Origin: Blastococcus haudaquaticus
GTDB taxonomy: Bacteria; Actinomycetota; Actinomycetes; Mycobacteriales; Geodermatophilaceae
Assembly: GCF_900230285.1 (NCBI RefSeq)
Contig: NZ_OCNK01000008.1
Location: 1 to 64,000, forward strand
Reading direction: 5' to 3'
Length of the DNA: 64,000 nt
The position numbers and the translations under genes were made by a program. The notes below the pieces were generated by a model, which ran no database searches, had not been told where the DNA came from, and saw nothing but the letters and a program-made list of their open reading frames with translations. How positions within the stretch are numbered: the first letter of the stretch is position 1; every line of letters starts with the position of its first letter. Positions 60,190-64,000 of this stretch are shown one piece after another.

Positions 60190-61720
60190 GGGTGGAGCCC
60201 TCCGGAGTGCTGTCGGCGGAGTCGGACCGCCGGGAACGGGTGGTGGCACGGCGCCGGAGCAGCCGCGCCATGATGCTGGGGGCGGCGAGCTGGAGGATGG
60301 CGATCGCCATGACCACCAGGGCCAGCGGCCGGGTGAAGACGATGAGCAGGTTGCCGTCGCCGATCGCCGAGGTCTGGACCAGCGCCTTCTCGAACAACGG
60401 GCCCAGCACGAGGCCCAGCACCAGCGGCGCCATGGGGAGGTCCAGCCGCTTCATGAAGTAGCCGATGATCCCGAAGATCAGCACGACCCAGACGCTGTAC
60501 ATGCCGTTGGAGATCGAGTACGCGCCGACCACGCTGGTCAGCAGGATCATCGGGTACATGTAGCCGTAGGGGACGCGCAGGATCTGCGCGAAGACCGGCG
60601 CCAGCGGCAGGTTGAGCACCAGCAGGATCACGTTGCCGATGAAGAAGGACGCCAGCAGGCCCCAGACCAGGGTGGGCTGCTCCTCGAACAGCAGCGGCCC
60701 CGGCTGGATCCCGTTGATCATGAAGGCGCCGAGCAGGACGGCCGTGGTGGCGCCGCCCGGGATGCCCAGCGTCAGGGTCGGGACGAAGTTGGCGTTGGCC
60801 GCGGCGTTGTTCGCGGCCTCCGGTGCGGCCACGCCCTCGATCGCGCCGGTGCCGAACTCCTTGCCCCGCTTGTTGACCCGCTTCTCGATGCCGTAGGCCA
60901 TGAAGGAGGCCAGCGTCGAGCCGGCTCCGGGCAGGATGCCGAAGAGGAACCCGAGGAAGCTGCCGCGCAGGATCGGGCCCCGCGACCGGCGGAGGTCCTC
61001 CCGGCTGATCATCAGCTCCCGGAACTTCGCCTTGATCGGCGCCGCCGCTCCCTGCCGGATCTGGAAGAGCACCTCACCGACGGCGAAGAGCCCGATCATG
61101 ACCTCGACGAACGGGATGCCACCCAGCAGGTAGATCGACCCGAAGGTGAACCGCGACGTGCCGCTGCCCGGGTCGACGCCGACGGTGGCGATCAGCAGCC
61201 CCACCAGGGCCATGAGCAGCCCCAGCATCCGGTTGTCACCGGCGAAGCTGATGATCGTGGCGAGCCCGAGGATCATCACGGCCAGCATCTCCGGCGGCCC
61301 GAAGTCGAGCGCGAACGCCGCGAAGGGCGGTGCCAGCGCCACCAGCAGGCCCAGCGAGATGATCGCCGCGACGAACGAGCCGATCGCCGAGATCGCCAGC
61401 GCCGCGCCGGCGCGCCCCTGCCGGGCCATCTGGTAGCCGTCGAGGGTGGTCACCACGCTCGACGCCTCGCCGGGCGTGGAGATGAGCACCGAGGTGATCG
61501 TCCCGCCGTACTGCGAGCCGTAGTAGATGCCCGCGAGCATGATCAGGCCGGTCACCGGCTCGAGGGAGAGCGTGAGCGGGAGCAGCACCGCCACGCCGGT
61601 CGTCGACCCGAGCCCTGGCAGGACGCCGATGACCGTGCCGACCAGTACGCCGACGAAGCACCAGAGCAGGTTCTCCAGGCTCAGCGCCGTCGAGAAGCCG
61701 AGGACGAGGTTGTCGAGCAC
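60182..61720 (-). CDS. tctA: Tripartite tricarboxylate transporter permease TctA
   Basis: 512 aa, GTG start. Around 11-12 helices. GVLPGLGSTTGVAVLLPLTLSLEP, GGTITSVLISTPGEASSVVTTLDGYQMARQG and GALIEGVAAPEAANNA-like GAIEGVAAPEAANNAAANANFVPTLTLGIPGGATTAVLLGA are the TctA signatures. It is the large membrane subunit of a proton- or sodium-coupled importer with TctB and TctC. Confidence 0.92.
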   Translation of the reverse strand: MLDNLVLGFSTALSLENLLWCFVGVLVGTVIGVLPGLGSTTGVAVLLPLTLSLEPVTGLIMLAGIYYGSQYGGTITSVLISTPGEASSVVTTLDGYQMARQGRAGAALAISAIGSFVAAIISLGLLVALAPPFAAFALDFGPPEMLAVMILGLATIISFAGDNRMLGLLMALVGLLIATVGVDPGSGTSRFTFGSIYLLGGIPFVEVMIGLFAVGEVLFQIRQGAAAPIKAKFRELMISREDLRRSRGPILRGSFLGFLFGILPGAGSTLASFMAYGIEKRVNKRGKEFGTGAIEGVAAPEAANNAAANANFVPTLTLGIPGGATTAVLLGAFMINGIQPGPLLFEEQPTLVWGLLASFFIGNVILLVLNLPLAPVFAQILRVPYGYMYPMILLTSVVGAYSISNGMYSVWVVLIFGIIGYFMKRLDLPMAPLVLGLVLGPLFEKALVQTSAIGDGNLLIVFTRPLALVVMAIAILQLAAPSIMARLLRRRATTRSRRSDSADSTPEGSTRG

Positions 61721-61721
61721 G

Positions 61722-62414
61722 TCAGCCCCCGATCCCGATGAGGCCGGTGGGCAGGGGGACGCCGAGGAACCCGACGAAGACGCCGTAGACCGCGGCGACC
61801 GCGAGGAACGACACGATCAGCGAGGGGACCCACCTGCGCCGTTCCACGACGGCGGAGATGAACAGGGACAGGACGAAGAACGAGCCGAGGAAGCCGAGCA
61901 ACGGCACCAGCAGGCAGGCGACGACCAGCGCGGCGAACACGGCCACCAGCTGGCGGCCCCGCTCCTTGGGCGTCCGCCCGAAGATGTCGACGTCGTCCAG
62001 CCCCGGCCCGCCGCCGTCGCCGGGGAGGTCCACGGGTCCGTCGTCCGGGGACATCGTGGCCGCGTCCGCGGAGCCGCCCTCCCGGGCGCCGCTCTCCGCG
62101 GAGGCGCCGCCCGGGGTGGTGTGCCCAGTCGTGTCCGCAGTCGTGTCCGGGGTGGCGGCGGCGACGACCTCGGCCAGACCGCTGTCGTGCGACGTCCGGT
62201 GGCCCCGCAGGGTGGCGAGCAGCTCCCAGCCGGCGATGAGCAGGATGAGCCCACCGACCACCCCGGGGACGAGGCCGGGCCCGACCCGGGAGTCCTCGAG
62301 GAAGAACCCGAAGCCGAGGGCCATGACGAGGGCGCCGAGGCCGAGGGCGGTGAGCAGGCCGTACACGACGGCCTGCTCGACCGCGATCCCCCGCCTGGCC
62401 GGGGAACCGGTCAT
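61722..62414 (-). CDS. tctB: Tripartite tricarboxylate transporter TctB subunit
   Basis: 230 aa from the ATG at 62414. Four helices, with a long low-complexity Gly/Asp/Thr/Pro-rich loop (about 75-145) splitting the protein, longer than in typical TctB. ATGA overlap with tctC; tctA starts one base after its stop codon. It supports TctA in the membrane. Confidence 0.82.
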   Translation of the reverse strand: MTGSPARRGIAVEQAVVYGLLTALGLGALVMALGFGFFLEDSRVGPGLVPGVVGGLILLIAGWELLATLRGHRTSHDSGLAEVVAAATPDTTADTTGHTTPGGASAESGAREGGSADAATMSPDDGPVDLPGDGGGPGLDDVDIFGRTPKERGRQLVAVFAALVVACLLVPLLGFLGSFFVLSLFISAVVERRRWVPSLIVSFLAVAAVYGVFVGFLGVPLPTGLIGIGG

Positions 62415-63394
62415 CCCTCGAGAACCTGCTGGAGGAGTTCGTTGTTGCCCTCGAGGTAGGTGACGAAGTCGTCGCCGGCAGCGGTGTTGGCCTGCAGGTA
62501 GTTGTCCTCGATGTACTGCTGGTACTCGTCGGTCTCGACCGCGGCCTCCATGGTCTCGATCCAGAACTCCCGGGCCGCGTCGTCGATGCCGCCCGGGGCG
62601 AGGACGCCGCGGAACTGCGCGAAGGCGACGTCGATGCCCTGCTCCTTGGCCGTCTCGATGTCGGCCAGCTCCTCGTAGTCGGAGTAGCGCTCCTCCGAGT
62701 AGGCGCACAGCGCCTTGACCTCGCCGGCCTCGAGCTGGCCGATGATCTCGCCGGGGTTGAGCGACGCGATGTCGATCTGGCCGCCCAGCAGGGCGGCGGT
62801 CAGCTCACCACCGGACTCGAAGGGCACGCGGTCGAACTCCACGCCGGTCTCCTGCTCGGTGAGCGTGAAAACGATGTTGTCCAGACCGGTGATGCCGCTG
62901 ATGCCGGCGACGATGCGCTCGGTCTTGGCGGCCTCGACGACGTCCGTGCAGGTCTGGTACGGGCTGTCGGCGTTCACGATCATCAGGGTGAAGTCGTCCG
63001 CCAGCTTCATGATCGGCGTGAAGTCGGTGTAGTCGAACTCGACCTCGCCGCTGATCGGGAGCGCCAGGAGGGCGGTCTCGGTGGCGAGCAGGGTCTCGGC
63101 GTTGCCGGCCTCGCCGAGGAAGGCCGAGTAGCCCACCGCGCCGGAACCGCCCTCGCGGTTCTCCACGTTGACGCCGACGTCCCCGTTCGCCGCCTCGATC
63201 ATGGTGGCCGTGGCGCGGCCGGCGAGGTCACTGCCTCCGCCGGCGCCGAACGGCACGATCATCGTGACGTCGCCGCGGGGCTCGAAGCCTCCGCCGCCGC
63301 CACCGGACGAGTCCCCGGACTCGCCACCGCAGGCGGCGAGCGTGAGGGCCAGGACCGAGGTCGTGGCCAGGACGGCGGAACGCGAACGCTTCAC
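62411..63394 (-). CDS. tctC: Tripartite tricarboxylate transporter substrate-binding lipoprotein TctC (Bug family)
   Basis: 327 aa from the GTG at 63394 (GGGAG 7 nt upstream). Signal peptide with lipobox LAAC (Cys22). VTMIVPFGAGGGSDLAGRATATMIE is the Bug-family ligand-binding motif, with AGISGITGLDNIVFTL, VPFESGGELTAALLGGQIDIASLNPGEI and later blocks also conserved. It captures a carboxylate outside the cell and delivers it to TctAB. Confidence 0.9.
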   Translation of the reverse strand: MKRSRSAVLATTSVLALTLAACGGESGDSSGGGGGGFEPRGDVTMIVPFGAGGGSDLAGRATATMIEAANGDVGVNVENREGGSGAVGYSAFLGEAGNAETLLATETALLALPISGEVEFDYTDFTPIMKLADDFTLMIVNADSPYQTCTDVVEAAKTERIVAGISGITGLDNIVFTLTEQETGVEFDRVPFESGGELTAALLGGQIDIASLNPGEIIGQLEAGEVKALCAYSEERYSDYEELADIETAKEQGIDVAFAQFRGVLAPGGIDDAAREFWIETMEAAVETDEYQQYIEDNYLQANTAAGDDFVTYLEGNNELLQQVLEG

Positions 63395-63435
63395 GGGAAC
63401 TCCCTTGTGGGTGGGGGCGGGTCGGACGTGCGGGG

Positions 63436-63831
63436 TCACTGGAGCTGCCCGGCCTTGGCGGCCAGCCGGTCCTCGAACGAGGGCAGGTCGACGACGAACC
63501 GCTCGTGCGTGCCCTGGCCGATCAGCTCCTTGTCGTCCTCGACGCGGATGTCGAACAGCACGCGGCGGCGGTCGACCTCGGTGACGGTGGCGGTGGCCCG
63601 CACCGTCTGGCCCCGGAGCGTCGGGGCGATGTGCGCGATGTCGACCTTGCTGCCGACGCTGGCCTGGTCGTCGCGGAGGTGCGGGGCGAGACCCTCGATC
63701 GCCGCCTCCTCCAGCAGGAGGACGAGGTTCGGCGTGGAGAAGATGTCGTACTCGCCGCGGCGGGTGCAGTGCTCGGCCGCCACGGTGCGCTCCAGGACGC
63801 CCTGGACACCGGGTTCGAGTGTGCTGGTCAT
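63436..63831 (-). CDS. Hot-dog-fold thioesterase (FlK-like)
   Basis: 131 aa from the ATG at 63831 (GAGGAG 8 nt upstream). STPNLVLLLEEAAIEGLAPHL, SVGSKVDIAHIAPTLRGQTVRATATV and GQGTHERFVVD match the fluoroacetyl-CoA thioesterase-like group, with the catalytic Thr-Glu-His pattern (T33/E42/H66 region). It probably hydrolyses an acyl-CoA of the pathway or recycles CoA. Confidence 0.78.
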   Translation of the reverse strand: MTSTLEPGVQGVLERTVAAEHCTRRGEYDIFSTPNLVLLLEEAAIEGLAPHLRDDQASVGSKVDIAHIAPTLRGQTVRATATVTEVDRRRVLFDIRVEDDKELIGQGTHERFVVDLPSFEDRLAAKAGQLQ

Positions 63832-63842
63832 GCGGGGGCTCC

Positions 63843-64000
63843 TCAGAGGGGTCGGTCGTCGGCGGGCAGGGCAGGGACGTCGGGCGGGGGCGCTGCGGTG
63901 TGCGCCGGGTCGGCGGCGATGCCCGACTCGATGAGCGCGTCGACCTCGGTGGACGGGATCCCCGCCCACTCCAGGGCTGCGCGGGTCCCGGCCCCCAGCT
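63843..64000 (-). CDS. Partial CDS, probable CaiB/BaiF CoA-transferase C-terminus
   Basis: Only the last 51 codons are in the window; the rest lies beyond the right edge. The readable part, LGAGTRAALEWAGIPSTEVDALIESGIAA, resembles the C-terminal helix of family III CoA-transferases, followed by a Pro-rich tail and TGA at 63843-63845. It would be the first visible gene of the minus-strand operon. Confidence 0.55.
   Translation of the reverse strand, partial: LGAGTRAALEWAGIPSTEVDALIESGIAADPAHTAAPPPDVPALPADDRPL

Noticed and set aside
1-64000. tRNA genes, CRISPR arrays, insertion sequences, replication origin
   Set aside because: I looked for acceptor/T-loop patterns, regular direct repeats, transposase motifs and DnaA-box clusters by reading and saw none; a computational scan could still find a missed one.

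Overview
The window is a very GC-rich, densely coded stretch of an actinobacterial chromosome. Codon use, several leaderless promoters (TAnnnT box 6-7 nt before the start codon), an IdeR/DtxR-type iron box and the gene families present suggest a Geodermatophilaceae-like organism (Blastococcus, Geodermatophilus or Modestobacter). That assignment is an inference from composition and gene content. I saw no tRNA, rRNA, CRISPR array or insertion sequence.

Region by region. 0.1-3.9 kb: an AlkB-like repair dioxygenase behind a near-LexA palindrome, a RecQ-type helicase fused to a phosphoribosyltransferase-like tail, and a PHP phosphoesterase. 4.0-6.1 kb: carbamate kinase and barbiturase. 6.2-13.6 kb: a SipW-type signal peptidase with its probable small exported cargo, a PAS/PP2C phosphatase, RNA 2'-phosphotransferase, an SDR, a stand-alone ribosomal protein S4, an iron-regulated DUF2470-like protein and a small Cys-rich metal-binding protein. 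13.7-23.05 kb: YlbE (DUF1116) and FdrA, divergent from an NCS2 uracil/xanthine-type permease and a molybdenum hydroxylase of CoxM/CoxS/CoxL type with CoxG. 23.2-25.6 kb: a lower-GC island with a SLATT-domain membrane protein, a structured non-coding RNA and a reverse transcriptase. 25.9-55.7 kb: mixed signalling, efflux and redox genes: EAL and GGDEF proteins, TetR-MMPL, two HxlR and two MarR regulators with visible operators, an ABC/two-component set, an FtsX/ATPase exporter and a decayed EAL paralogue. 55.8-64.0 kb: a long minus-strand catabolic operon with a TctCBA importer, CoA-transferases, enoyl-CoA hydratase, FAH-family enzyme, aldehyde dehydrogenase and thioesterase, running off the right edge.

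The two most interesting systems are as follows. (1) The carbamate kinase/barbiturase locus and the FdrA-YlbE/permease/Mo-hydroxylase locus, about 8 kb apart, share a 15-bp upstream motif (four copies). They read together as one oxidative pyrimidine pathway: uracil uptake, oxidation to barbiturate, ring opening to ureidomalonate, a predicted phosphorolytic carbamoyl transfer by FdrA-YlbE in place of a hydrolase, and ATP recovery by carbamate kinase. (2) The SLATT-ncRNA-RT island looks like a defence-associated reverse transcriptase system with a membrane effector. Its RNA folds by eye into a closed multi-hairpin structure directly upstream of the RT gene.
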